33,790 nucleotides of DNA from the IMG/VR virus record IMGVR_UViG_3300020419_000051, positions 1 to 33,790 of that record; one strand, given 5' to 3'. Source of the DNA: a virus. The stretch's first letter is position 1. Every line of letters starts with the position of its first letter. The position numbers and the translations under genes are program-made. Shown here one piece after another: positions 14,517-23,521 of this stretch. Under the pieces are notes generated by a model, which was not told where the DNA came from, did not search any database, and saw nothing but the letters and a program-made list of their open reading frames with translations.

Positions 14517-14752
14517 GGATATTATTTTTATTAGTATTTTCAGATTTAAAAAATTAAATCTAAAAAAGTTTTTAGAACTACTAATATTTTTAATAGACTA
14601 ATAGATTGTTTTAAAAAACTTAATTTTTATAACGGTTTGTACCCTATTAGTTTTAGATAAAATCTATTAGAGGGCACGGGGAAATATTATTACTTCAGTA
14701 TATTTTGATTAAAATATAAGATATAATCCGCTTTAGAAATAAGAAAGTAGCT
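14517..14752. other. AT-rich divergent region with repeats; candidate replication origin
   Basis: No gene was found in the gap at 14460-14752. It contains two AT hairpins with perfect arms, AGATTTAA/TTAAATCT (14542-14561) and CTAAAAA/TTTTTAG (14560-14575). It also has five copies of TATTAG or its complement (14529, 14581, 14598, 14644, 14664). Two of these are identical CTATTAG direct repeats with 20-base periodicity. Plus-strand promoter-like elements are TTGTTT-N16-TATAAC (14606-14633) and a lone TATAAT (14722-14727). The composition and short iterons fit an origin or a divergent regulatory hub. Confidence 0.5.
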
Positions 14753-16195
14753 ATGAAATATAAATTTAAGACCGAACCTTACGGTCATCAATTAGAGGCA
14801 CTGAAACGCTCTTGGGATAAAGAGGAGTTTGCATATTTTATGGAAATGGGGACAGGTAAATCTAAAGTCCTTATTGATAATATAGCTGTACTTTACGATA
14901 GGGGTAAAATCAACGCGGCTATAATTATCGCACCAAAAGGTGTTTATGAAAATTGGTCGGGCAGAGAAATACCTACACATTTACCTGACCACGTAATACA
15001 TAGGGTGGGTGTATGGAACCCGAACCCTACTAAAAAAGAGAAAGAAAAATTATTAAGTTTATTTGACCGTACTTTAGATTTAAAAATATTAGTTATAAAT
15101 GTTGAAGCATTTAGTACGAAGAAAGGTGTAACGTTTGTTGATAAATTTATCAATACCCACTTCCCACTGATAGCGGTTGACGAATCAACGACTATAAAAA
15201 ATCCTAAAGCACAACGAACCAAGAACCTTTTAAAACTAGCAGTGAATTGTAAGTATCGTAGAATACTAACTGGATTTCCAGTTACTCAATCACCGTTAGA
15301 TTTATTTAGCCAAAGTGAGTTTCTAGCACCTTCGTTATTGGGCTATGGTTCGTATTACTCTTTCCAAAATAGATATGCTCAAATTATAAATAGGGCTATG
15401 GGACAAAGAAGTTTTAGACAAGTTGTAGGGTATCAACACTTAGATGAGCTTAGTAATAAAGTAAATAACTTTTCGTACAGAGTTCTCAAAAAAGAATGTT
15501 TAGACTTACCTGATAAGGTGTATATGCGAAGGGAAGTAGAACTTACTCCTGAACAAAAGAAAGTCTATAACGAAATAAAAGATTATGCCCTAGCAGAACT
15601 AGAAGATAATGAAGTTGTAAGTGTAACTTCTGTCCTTACACAAATACTTAGACTTCATCAAGTTGTATGTGGTTTTGTAAAACATGATAAAGGAGAAGAA
15701 GTTGAAATAAAAAATAACCGCGTTGATGAATTATTAAATATATTAGCAGAGGTGCAAGGTAAAACTATTATTTGGGCTAACTATCAATACGATATACGAA
15801 GAATATTAAAAGTATTAGAAGAAACTGTAGGAGCCGAAGCGGTAGCTACTTATTATGGCGATACTCCTGAGGAAGATAGACAAAATATAATTAATAAATT
15901 TCAAGACCCTGATTCAGAACTGAAATATTTAATCAGTAATGTACAAACTGGTGGGTATGGTATAACGCTTACTGCGGCTAATACAGTTGTTTATTATTCT
16001 AATAATTATGATTTAGAAAAAAGATTACAATCGGAAGACCGTGCTCATAGGATAGGACAAAGCAATAAAGTCACATATATTGATTTAGTTTCTAAAGGTA
16101 CTGTTGATGAAAAGATAGTAAAAGCATTAAGAAGTAAATTAAACCTAGCTCAAGAAGTGTTGGGCGATGAAAAATGGAGAGATTGGATTGCTTAA
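14753..16195 (+). CDS. SNF2-family DEAD/H-like helicase/translocase
   Basis: 480 aa. Motif I MEMGTGKSK (30-38), motif II VDEST (about 142-146, a DEAH variant followed by TIKNPKAQRT), motif III LTGFPV, motif V GGYGITLTAAN and motif VI RLQSEDRAHRIGQ are all visible, the last being the SNF2 signature. These enzymes translocate on double-stranded DNA. In phages they are linked to replication, recombination or counter-defence. The ribosome binding site is weak (AAGAAAG). It is the first of only two plus-strand genes, and its stop lies inside the coding frame of the dioxygenase that follows. Confidence 0.93.
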   Translation: MKYKFKTEPYGHQLEALKRSWDKEEFAYFMEMGTGKSKVLIDNIAVLYDRGKINAAIIIAPKGVYENWSGREIPTHLPDHVIHRVGVWNPNPTKKEKEKLLSLFDRTLDLKILVINVEAFSTKKGVTFVDKFINTHFPLIAVDESTTIKNPKAQRTKNLLKLAVNCKYRRILTGFPVTQSPLDLFSQSEFLAPSLLGYGSYYSFQNRYAQIINRAMGQRSFRQVVGYQHLDELSNKVNNFSYRVLKKECLDLPDKVYMRREVELTPEQKKVYNEIKDYALAELEDNEVVSVTSVLTQILRLHQVVCGFVKHDKGEEVEIKNNRVDELLNILAEVQGKTIIWANYQYDIRRILKVLEETVGAEAVATYYGDTPEEDRQNIINKFQDPDSELKYLISNVQTGGYGITLTAANTVVYYSNNYDLEKRLQSEDRAHRIGQSNKVTYIDLVSKGTVDEKIVKALRSKLNLAQEVLGDEKWRDWIA

Positions 16196-16769
16196 ATTTT
16201 ATAAAGGAGCTATGAAGGGTTACGACCCTCTTATAGATAAATGGGATAAACCTACTAAACGTATTTACGAAGGTAGAACTATCGAAGGTAGAAAAACTAG
16301 AGGTTTTGGTGATAGTAAATTTTCGTATGCGGGTAGAAGTTATAATCCAGACGCTTGGACACAACCTATGAAATATATCAAAGGTAATTTAGAAACTTTT
16401 ATACGGAGAGAACTAGATATAGAAGTTGATTTTAAATTTTGTTTATGTGGATATTATGGTACTGACGGTAAAGGTATACCGCACCATTCCGATACAGTAC
16501 CTACGTATAACGATTTAGTTGTATCGCTTTCTTTTGGTGCACCAAGAATATTTCAATGGCATGAATATGGGTATCATATAAAGAAAGAAACTAATACAAG
16601 TAAAACAAATATCTATACTACAGATACTCGTAAAGAAACTAATTATTTAATGGAAGACGGGGATTTATTTATATTCGATGGACACTCACAGATGTTCGCT
16701 ACTCATAGTGTGCCTGACGTAGAAGGTGGGGGAGAAAGAGTTAATTTAACTTTTAGAACTGGAATTTAA
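16167..16769 (+). CDS. AlkB-like 2OG-Fe(II) dioxygenase
   Basis: 200 aa. The AlkB core shows LCGYYGTDGKGIPHHSD (iron HxD: His107, Asp109), SLSFGAPRIFQW, a GDLFIFDG strand, the distal iron His180 in THSVP and RVNLTFR with Arg191 and Arg197 for 2-oxoglutarate. AlkB enzymes oxidise N-alkylated bases in DNA or RNA. Here it could repair DNA, reverse host methylation or contribute to base hypermodification. It overlaps the helicase by 29 bases. An ATG at 16212 behind AAAGGAG is another possible start, giving 185 aa. Its stop overlaps that of the convergent late gene by three bases. Confidence 0.88.
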   Translation: MKNGEIGLLKFYKGAMKGYDPLIDKWDKPTKRIYEGRTIEGRKTRGFGDSKFSYAGRSYNPDAWTQPMKYIKGNLETFIRRELDIEVDFKFCLCGYYGTDGKGIPHHSDTVPTYNDLVVSLSFGAPRIFQWHEYGYHIKKETNTSKTNIYTTDTRKETNYLMEDGDLFIFDGHSQMFATHSVPDVEGGGERVNLTFRTGI

Positions 16770-17566
16770 ACGAAGGGGATAATTTGTCCGCCCATGTTAT
16801 ATTCTTCCATTTCACCACCGTCAGCATATTTCATCGGACCGCCACCCATCATTTTCTTAACGTCGCCACCGTAAGCTAGTTTATTACTAGGTCTCATTGT
16901 TTTTCGGTCTGCGTCTGATATCCTACGACCTGATTGAGTCAAAAATGTTTCTAAATCTTTATCTGATAAACTTCTACCCATGTTCATATCTCTATCAGAC
17001 ATAACTCTGCCTTTTTGGTTTGTTAAAGAATCCGTTATAAGTGCTCTTAACATAGCTCTATAATCAGCATCACTCATTGCCCTAGCACCTGTTTGACTAA
17101 TCGGTCTACCATCAGCAGCTTTTACAAAACCCATACGTTCTACGACTTCGTCAGGTAATGCTCTAAGACCTGCTCCTTCGTTACCGTCAGGAATAGGTTT
17201 ACCTTCTGCTGCCATAATAGGTTTGCCATATGCAGCCATCATAGGTTGTTGTCCTGAATTAGCTTTAGCACTTTTAATTAACATTAAACTTTGTTCTAAT
17301 ACTTGCTCTGCCTCATCTAAATCTCCATTAGTACGACCAACCACTGCTGAAGCTAACATATCAGCGTCGTTATTAATATCGATACCCTGAGGTGCAGAAT
17401 CAGCAGGGTTTGGTACTTGTTCTTGTTGCATCATTGCCATGTCTTGCGGTGGCATCATACCTGCTATTCCTTGAGGAGCTCCCATAGGTTGTGCACCCAT
17501 ACTCATAGGTACATCTGACCTACCGCCCTCTGTCATTATGTTAGTTAATTGCTCTATTCCTTGCAT
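16766..17566 (-). CDS. virion-associated protein rich in GRxxSDxD motifs, 266 aa
   Basis: Residues 15-60 are Met/Gln/Pro/Gly-rich. The middle has repeats of AxGKPI / ADGRPI. Four tandem motif copies then occur between 158 and 224: QTGARAMSDADYRAML, QKGRVMSDRDM, MGRSLSDKDLETFL and QSGRRISDADRKTM. The C-terminus has MKYADGGEMEEYNMGG, a GG-rich tail typical of small marine phage virion proteins. It is the last gene of the late operon. The function is unknown; a virion assembly, docking or ejection role is inferred from position and shared motifs. Confidence 0.75.
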   Translation of the reverse strand: MQGIEQLTNIMTEGGRSDVPMSMGAQPMGAPQGIAGMMPPQDMAMMQQEQVPNPADSAPQGIDINNDADMLASAVVGRTNGDLDEAEQVLEQSLMLIKSAKANSGQQPMMAAYGKPIMAAEGKPIPDGNEGAGLRALPDEVVERMGFVKAADGRPISQTGARAMSDADYRAMLRALITDSLTNQKGRVMSDRDMNMGRSLSDKDLETFLTQSGRRISDADRKTMRPSNKLAYGGDVKKMMGGGPMKYADGGEMEEYNMGGQIIPFV

Positions 17567-17568
17567 AA

Positions 17569-17895
17569 TTATGCTCCGTATGTAGTTTTATTCGGTCTAA
17601 ATCCATTTTGAAATACATCCGTTACGTTTGTCATTATACCTCTATCTAATGGATTTGAGTATAGTTTACTTTGGTTAGTGGTAGCTTTTGCTAAATTACC
17701 GTTTTTTGGTGTATTTTCAACTGGAACTGTGAATTGATTTATAGGACTTCTTTGTGGCATTGCTGTAGTTATACCCTTCATATAATTATTTTTATATTTT
17801 AAAACGTCTGCTTCATATTGATTACGCGGAGTAGGAGAGTTTTGTACATCTCTTTGCATATCTATGAATTCAAAAACTTCGTCGTATATGCTCAT
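17569..17895 (-). CDS. hypothetical late protein, 108 aa
   Basis: A polar, Asn/Thr/Pro-rich sequence (for example INQFTVPVENTPKNGNLAK) with a helical N-terminus (YDEVFEFIDMQRDV) and no recognisable domain. It is joined by ATGA to the 17892-18461 gene and stops three bases before the next ATG. By position it belongs to the internal virion/tail module; low complexity suggests a linker or a scaffold-like component. Confidence 0.7.
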   Translation of the reverse strand: MSIYDEVFEFIDMQRDVQNSPTPRNQYEADVLKYKNNYMKGITTAMPQRSPINQFTVPVENTPKNGNLAKATTNQSKLYSNPLDRGIMTNVTDVFQNGFRPNKTTYGA

Positions 17896-18461
17896 GGTTT
17901 TTTCCCTCCAGTTACTTGTCTACCCGTTTGTGTTAAAGGGGGTAATAGTTCCTCCGATATTTCTGTTATTCTTCTATTTGCAGGTAATTTGTTAAAGGAA
18001 TCTAAATTAACATTACGGTTTATTAAAAATTCGTCTTGTGATTTTTTAAGTAATCTTTGAGCATTGTTGATTAAATTACTGCCCTGTATAACGCCCATTT
18101 TACCACCTGATTCTTTCATTTCTAAACCTGCTCTATACATATCACTAATACTGTTCATCATTTCATCATCAGTTTTAAAAGTTTTAAGTATATCAAAAGC
18201 TTCATCTACAGAACCAATACTTCTAGTCATAGTTCTCATTACCGCTACAGGTATACCAGTTATTAAACTTGAAGCGGACAAAAGACTTTCCCCCATACCC
18301 ATAGGTTCTGCACCTACCATTTTACGTATGTCAGGAGCCATAGGAGTCATATCACCTATAGCTGTAATTACGTTTCTGGTTTTATCTGCTTTAAGTGGTC
18401 CCATTATTCGGTCTAGCATACTTAAAGAAGCTATTCCTGTATTGTCTGCAATTTTACTCAT
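17892..18461 (-). CDS. hypothetical late protein, 189 aa, QTGR-type C-terminus
   Basis: Mostly helical with a hydrophobic middle segment (LITGIPVAVMRTM, about 67-79). It ends ELLPPLTQTGRQVTGGKKP. The PPLTQTGR segment also occurs in the large adjacent protein, and the DNA encoding it is an exact 22-base repeat between the two genes. It may interact with the same partner or share a processing site. It starts eight bases inside the end of the 1110-aa gene (ATGAGTAA), which supports coupled expression. Confidence 0.72.
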   Translation of the reverse strand: MSKIADNTGIASLSMLDRIMGPLKADKTRNVITAIGDMTPMAPDIRKMVGAEPMGMGESLLSASSLITGIPVAVMRTMTRSIGSVDEAFDILKTFKTDDEMMNSISDMYRAGLEMKESGGKMGVIQGSNLINNAQRLLKKSQDEFLINRNVNLDSFNKLPANRRITEISEELLPPLTQTGRQVTGGKKP

Positions 18462-21400
18462 TAGCTGTTTCTTCCATTATTTGGTTTATTCTAGAATTAC
18501 TTGTTCCGATAAAAGGTAAATAGTCAGGATTTAAAAATAAACTCGGAGGTGTTGGTCTATTAATTTCCTCTTTTTTATCTTTATCATAATAAGATAATCC
18601 GAATTTTACATCCATTGCTAATCGTGTATCTAGTTGTTCTAATTGTTTTATAAACGGTATAATCCCTTCTCTAGTACGTAATGCTCCTAAGTATCTATCT
18701 AATAATTCAGGCTCGGTAAGCAATCTGCTTAAAAATCTTAAACTTCTTTCAGTATTGAATCTTTCAGCAGCAGTTATTCGTCTACCCGTTTGTGTTAAAG
18801 GCGGTATAAAAAATCGTTTTAAATAATTTATTTTAGGGTCGGTAGAGTCTTTTATTAACTGCCTAGCTATACTAGATTCACTTACAATAGCTCCACCACC
18901 TGCTAAATCACCATAAACTCCCATAACACCTTTTGATTTAGCAATTAATTCTTCTAAAATAAATAAATTAGTAGTAAATTCGTTATCTCCTCCTAAAAGA
19001 AGTTGATGAAATCTTCTAGCACTTAAATTAGAAGCGTCATCTACGCTGTTAAAAATATGTCCGTCTTCTAAAAGTTTTTTCAAATTATTTATACTTAAAT
19101 TTCCTCGAGCGTCTTGTAACATACCTTTAACATATAATTTATATGCATTAGCTACATCTCCTTTTAAAGCGTCATTACCTTCTACAAGATTCATAATAAA
19201 ATCTAAATCATCGATAGTTTTTCCTGCTAATCTCTCTGAACCCGATTGACTTACAATATCGGTAATAATATTAAAAGTGCTTCTATTACCAAACCTTTCA
19301 GAAAATAATTTTTTATCTCTTGATAATCTTTCTAAAGGAGCTATTATTTCAGCTTGAAATTCATCAGCATTTTTATAAAGTTTTTTCAAATCAGCGTCAT
19401 CAAATAATTCTTTTAATGCTGGACCATAGTCATCTAAATATAATTTATAGGCTCTTGCTAGTTCGTCACCTGTGAATTGATTTCCTGGATTATCAAGCAC
19501 TCTTTGAAAATCTTCTATCATAGTTTGTCTTAAAATTGTTAAAGTATCTTCGTCTCCCGCGTCTCGTAAAAACTGAACTACTTCTCTCATAGTTTCATTA
19601 TAAGGAGCGTTTTTTCTATTGCTTTTAGCTATAAATTTTAAGATATCTACAGGATTAGTTTTAGCTAATTCAACTATTCCTTGAGCATTTGCTTGTGTAA
19701 AACGAGAATTTGCAGTTTGTAGTGTATCAATTATACTGTTTTTAGTAACTGTATCTATTGTACCGTTTCGCACAAGAGTATTTAAACTCGCTGCTATTTG
19801 GTCATTTATAGCACCTTGTAAATTAAATAAATCTTGTTTAACTACTCCGCTTTTTGTAGTTCCTGAAATTCTACCTGCTGCTTTTTGTAAATTCACTAAA
19901 TCGTTTAAAGTTAAATTACTACCTCTTTTTAAAAATAAATCAGGGTCTGGAAATAATTTCATAAATGTTTGGAAATATTCATCAGGGTCTAGTTTAGGTT
20001 CATAATTAGGTCCTGTAGCTTTTTTATAACCTTTATTTCTGAATTGTTTTATAGGGGTAAGTAAACCTTTAATATTAATATTGGTATCTGCTATACCTGC
20101 TTCTGTAAAAACATTGTCTACTTGTTCACTAGTTTCATCTAAAAAATTTCTCCTTGTTACTTCTAATCTATTAGTAGTTCTTTCAATAAGTCTATCACTA
20201 GCTACGTCATCAACAATTTTAAAATCTGGTACGTTATTGTCTAATATATCGCTTACATTTTGTCGTAATTGAGCGAATATTTGTTGCCCTTCTTTTACAA
20301 AATTTTCTTGTCCGTCATCGATAAGAGCTCTTATTTCGGGTCCTATCGTAGCTCCAGTAACGTTTTCATCAAGTTCTTTAAACATAGCGTCAAAAAATGC
20401 TTTTGTATATTCAGCATCCCCTTTACCTAATTTATCTAATATTTTAGCTAATTTAGGTTGGTTTTGTCCGTCTAATAATGCTCCCTCTATTCTTTGTACC
20501 CATTCTCTACGACTACCTCTACTTAAAGAAGGTTTATATGCCATTTCAAGACCTAAACGTTCTCCTGCTTCTTCTATATCTTTTATAGTAAATGTTTCGG
20601 ATTCTCCAAAAGGTAAGTCTATTTTATCTCCAGCAGCAGATTTTGTATAATCTTCCCATGCTAGTTCTAGTTCTTTTAAATCATTTGCAGTTACATCTTT
20701 ACCTGTAGCCGCGTTCCATAATTTAGGAAGACCTTTTAATAATATATCTAATCCTTGATTTCCTAATAAATTAAAAGCGAATAACATTCCTGATTCTTCT
20801 GCTACTTCTGCCATACTTCTGTCATGAGCTCCTACAGCAGCACCTGCTGCCCTTTGTCCAAATCTAGCAGTTGCGGAACTACCCGCCAACAGAGTATTAA
20901 AAGCAAGTCCGTCGGTAAAAAATCTACTTACTGGACCTTTACCTTTAGGAGCTTTTCTTAAAAATTCGTTCAAGAATCCTTTCCTAGCTTGTAAATAAAC
21001 TAAACCTGCTTCTGTAGCTAAAGGTAATGCTTCATCTAATATAAACTCTCCTACATCGGTAGGTCCGTCAAATGTAGCTGGGTCATACGTTAAAGGTATA
21101 CTTTTTCCGTTTTCATCAAAACGAATATTGTCTATTCTAATACCTACACTTGGGTCATTAGGAGCTATATAACGAGCTACAGCATAGGGGTATTGGTCTC
21201 TATAACCTTTTTTATCGCTTCCAGGAACTTGAAAATTATCCAACATGTGATTTATATCTTTTGGTGTTGGGTTTTGTCCTGTAAAAAATGATAAAGCTGT
21301 TCTAAAAGAAGCGTCTTCAAAAGTAAGTCTAGGGTCTACTCCATAGCGTAATGATGTTTGAATTTTATCATACCCTATGGGTTTTCTAACATCCTCAGGT

Positions 21401-21786
21401 CCTTCACCCGTCATTATCGGACTAGTACGGTAAGGGTCTATAGGGTCAAAATAAGTAGTACCGAAACCTTTTTCTGCTGCTTGTTTTCTTCTAAAATATT
21501 CGGGAAAAAATATTTGGTCATCAAAAGGTATAGGTTGAAGTTTGTATGGATTTATTTTTTCTGTTTTTATTTTATTTGCTGCAGCTTCTAATTCCTCAGG
21601 ACTTAATTTAAGTTCAATACTTCCAGGAAAAGCATTGGCAGTTAAAAGAGTTAAATCGGTATCACTTAATATATCACTAAGTATCGGAGAATCAGGGTTA
21701 TCTTCAAATAAAGAAGTGTTTCCAAGTATACTTTTATATAAAGGACCACTTAACGTGGGATTATTTAAATCGTCATCGTTTATCAT
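18454..21786 (-). CDS. large internal virion / DNA-ejection-type protein, 1110 aa
   Basis: The largest gene in the window. The sequence is mainly long polar helices, with a hydrophobic stretch around 280-360 (NTLLAGSSATARFGQRAAGAAVG and MLFAFNLLGNQGLDILL). There are predicted coiled-coil stretches, and the segment IPPLTQTGRRITAAERF lies near 1000. Length, helical composition and position after tail genes match internal core or ejection proteins of podoviruses. No transglycosylase Glu motif (such as ExS...GLMQ) was visible, unlike T7 gp16. It could instead be a tape-measure-like protein. It starts four bases after the preceding stop. Confidence 0.72.
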   Translation of the reverse strand: MINDDDLNNPTLSGPLYKSILGNTSLFEDNPDSPILSDILSDTDLTLLTANAFPGSIELKLSPEELEAAANKIKTEKINPYKLQPIPFDDQIFFPEYFRRKQAAEKGFGTTYFDPIDPYRTSPIMTGEGPEDVRKPIGYDKIQTSLRYGVDPRLTFEDASFRTALSFFTGQNPTPKDINHMLDNFQVPGSDKKGYRDQYPYAVARYIAPNDPSVGIRIDNIRFDENGKSIPLTYDPATFDGPTDVGEFILDEALPLATEAGLVYLQARKGFLNEFLRKAPKGKGPVSRFFTDGLAFNTLLAGSSATARFGQRAAGAAVGAHDRSMAEVAEESGMLFAFNLLGNQGLDILLKGLPKLWNAATGKDVTANDLKELELAWEDYTKSAAGDKIDLPFGESETFTIKDIEEAGERLGLEMAYKPSLSRGSRREWVQRIEGALLDGQNQPKLAKILDKLGKGDAEYTKAFFDAMFKELDENVTGATIGPEIRALIDDGQENFVKEGQQIFAQLRQNVSDILDNNVPDFKIVDDVASDRLIERTTNRLEVTRRNFLDETSEQVDNVFTEAGIADTNINIKGLLTPIKQFRNKGYKKATGPNYEPKLDPDEYFQTFMKLFPDPDLFLKRGSNLTLNDLVNLQKAAGRISGTTKSGVVKQDLFNLQGAINDQIAASLNTLVRNGTIDTVTKNSIIDTLQTANSRFTQANAQGIVELAKTNPVDILKFIAKSNRKNAPYNETMREVVQFLRDAGDEDTLTILRQTMIEDFQRVLDNPGNQFTGDELARAYKLYLDDYGPALKELFDDADLKKLYKNADEFQAEIIAPLERLSRDKKLFSERFGNRSTFNIITDIVSQSGSERLAGKTIDDLDFIMNLVEGNDALKGDVANAYKLYVKGMLQDARGNLSINNLKKLLEDGHIFNSVDDASNLSARRFHQLLLGGDNEFTTNLFILEELIAKSKGVMGVYGDLAGGGAIVSESSIARQLIKDSTDPKINYLKRFFIPPLTQTGRRITAAERFNTERSLRFLSRLLTEPELLDRYLGALRTREGIIPFIKQLEQLDTRLAMDVKFGLSYYDKDKKEEINRPTPPSLFLNPDYLPFIGTSNSRINQIMEETANE

Positions 21787-21790
21787 AAAT

Positions 21791-23521
21791 TTAATCTAAC
21801 CCTACTGATTGTCTACCTTGTTTTTCTGCAGCTTCTCTTTCTTCAGGTGAGATAGTTGATAATGCTTCTGCAGCTGTTGGAGTAGTAGCACCTCTTAATT
21901 CAAGATATTCTTTATAAATGTTATTGTTTTTAAATCTTTCGTCAAAAGTTCTTAAACGAAATGGACCTTTGTTCGCTAATATTTCCCTTTGGTTTTGTGG
22001 TACATCATTCCATGTATCGTAAACTGTTCCATCAGCACCTTGATAGCTATAGTATGGATTTAATCCAGCTGCTAATTTTTTATTGGTTAAAATATCTCCA
22101 TATATTCCAAACTGTTCAATATTAAAATTAGTTTGAACAGGTGCGTCTATTTGAGTTATTTGTCTATCGAAAAATTTAGTTATATTATTTAAAAGAACTT
22201 TCGGGTCAGAAGTTGATTCAAAACCTATGATTCTTAAAAAGAAAGCTAAATCTTTATCTGATAACGTTCTTCCTGTTTGACCAGCAGAACCTGCTGACAT
22301 ATAAGCTAATTGTATCATTATAGAAGCTAGTTCTATATTATTAGCTGAAGCTTTCGCAAAATTTTGTAAAGTTTCGTTGTCTTCTTGACTTAATTGGTCT
22401 GCACCAGTTCTATCTATTTCTATAAACTGGTTCATTCTATTCGTTATAGCTGTTTGTAATTCTGAACCTGTAAGACCTGAATCTCGAATAGTTTGTATAT
22501 CGTCTACTAGCTTTTTAGTATTTTTATTATATTCGTCTCCCGTTAAATCATTCATACCATTATTAAATACTTTATTTCCAAAAACTGAATCAAATTCAGT
22601 TACCAATGAATTAAATTTACCTTTTAGAGCTGAGGTCACAGTAGTACCTACTACATTATTTTTCTGTCCTAATTGTTCTTTTAATGGTTTAAATAATGCT
22701 AATTGTGCTATAAAGTTTTCTACTTTATCGTTTACGGAAGAATTTGCGTCTTTAAATTCTTGCGGTAACTCTTTATCGGGACCAAATTTTAAATTATTTA
22801 AACTATTCGCAAGAGAAGCGGGTACTTCCACATATGTTCCATCATTTTTCTCGTATTGATTTGTGTCTGTATTATAAAATTGTTCATAACCGCCATCTTG
22901 AGCTTTTACAAAACGTCCTGGAACTATAGTACCTTCTTTTATAACACCTTCTATTAAATCCTCTGCTTTTATTAAAGTTAATTGTGAATATGTCGGTGGT
23001 TTAGTTCTATCTTTTATAAATTGTGCTCGGTTACTTTCTACCGTTGCGTCTATTCTATCTCCCGCACTAGTAATACTTGTAGCTAATTTAGCAGAATCTG
23101 GAGCAGTTCTACCACTAATTAAGGGTAAAACACTACGAGCTATATCATAACCGCTAGTTCCTAAATCTCTAGGTTTTCCGTATATTCTATAAGCGTCTTT
23201 ATATGCTTTCTTTTCTATATCCGATAAAGAAGTAGCGTCAATAGTTTTATTATATTCTGCTATTTCTTCTTTAGTAGGTTTATTAGCAGTACCAGAAGTA
23301 GCTCTTTCAGTTATGCCTAATAACCCTATAACAGCAGGAGTTAGTTTTTCTAAATCAGTTAGTTCTTTTCTTTCCGTAGTTTCAGGAGGGGTTCTAGATA
23401 CAGGAAAATTAACTCTAGGTGCATTTATCGATATAGGTGCTACTCCCGTTATACCTTGTCCTCCACCTTGTGAAGTTCCTGTGCCAAAACCTGGAAATTT
23501 TAATAAACCTTCAATAGACAT
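21791..23521 (-). CDS. internal virion-type structural protein, 576 aa
   Basis: N-terminal half is Gly/Pro/Thr-rich (MSIEGLLKFPGFGTGTSQGG...). The rest is helical and polar. It contains GQTGRTLSDKDLAFFLRI at about 411-428, the same motif repeated four times in the last gene of the operon. No known enzymatic domain is seen. It is coupled by TAATG to the upstream gene and precedes the 1110-aa gene by four bases. Position and composition suggest an internal virion or ejection protein partner. Confidence 0.72.
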   Translation of the reverse strand: MSIEGLLKFPGFGTGTSQGGGQGITGVAPISINAPRVNFPVSRTPPETTERKELTDLEKLTPAVIGLLGITERATSGTANKPTKEEIAEYNKTIDATSLSDIEKKAYKDAYRIYGKPRDLGTSGYDIARSVLPLISGRTAPDSAKLATSITSAGDRIDATVESNRAQFIKDRTKPPTYSQLTLIKAEDLIEGVIKEGTIVPGRFVKAQDGGYEQFYNTDTNQYEKNDGTYVEVPASLANSLNNLKFGPDKELPQEFKDANSSVNDKVENFIAQLALFKPLKEQLGQKNNVVGTTVTSALKGKFNSLVTEFDSVFGNKVFNNGMNDLTGDEYNKNTKKLVDDIQTIRDSGLTGSELQTAITNRMNQFIEIDRTGADQLSQEDNETLQNFAKASANNIELASIMIQLAYMSAGSAGQTGRTLSDKDLAFFLRIIGFESTSDPKVLLNNITKFFDRQITQIDAPVQTNFNIEQFGIYGDILTNKKLAAGLNPYYSYQGADGTVYDTWNDVPQNQREILANKGPFRLRTFDERFKNNNIYKEYLELRGATTPTAAEALSTISPEEREAAEKQGRQSVGLD

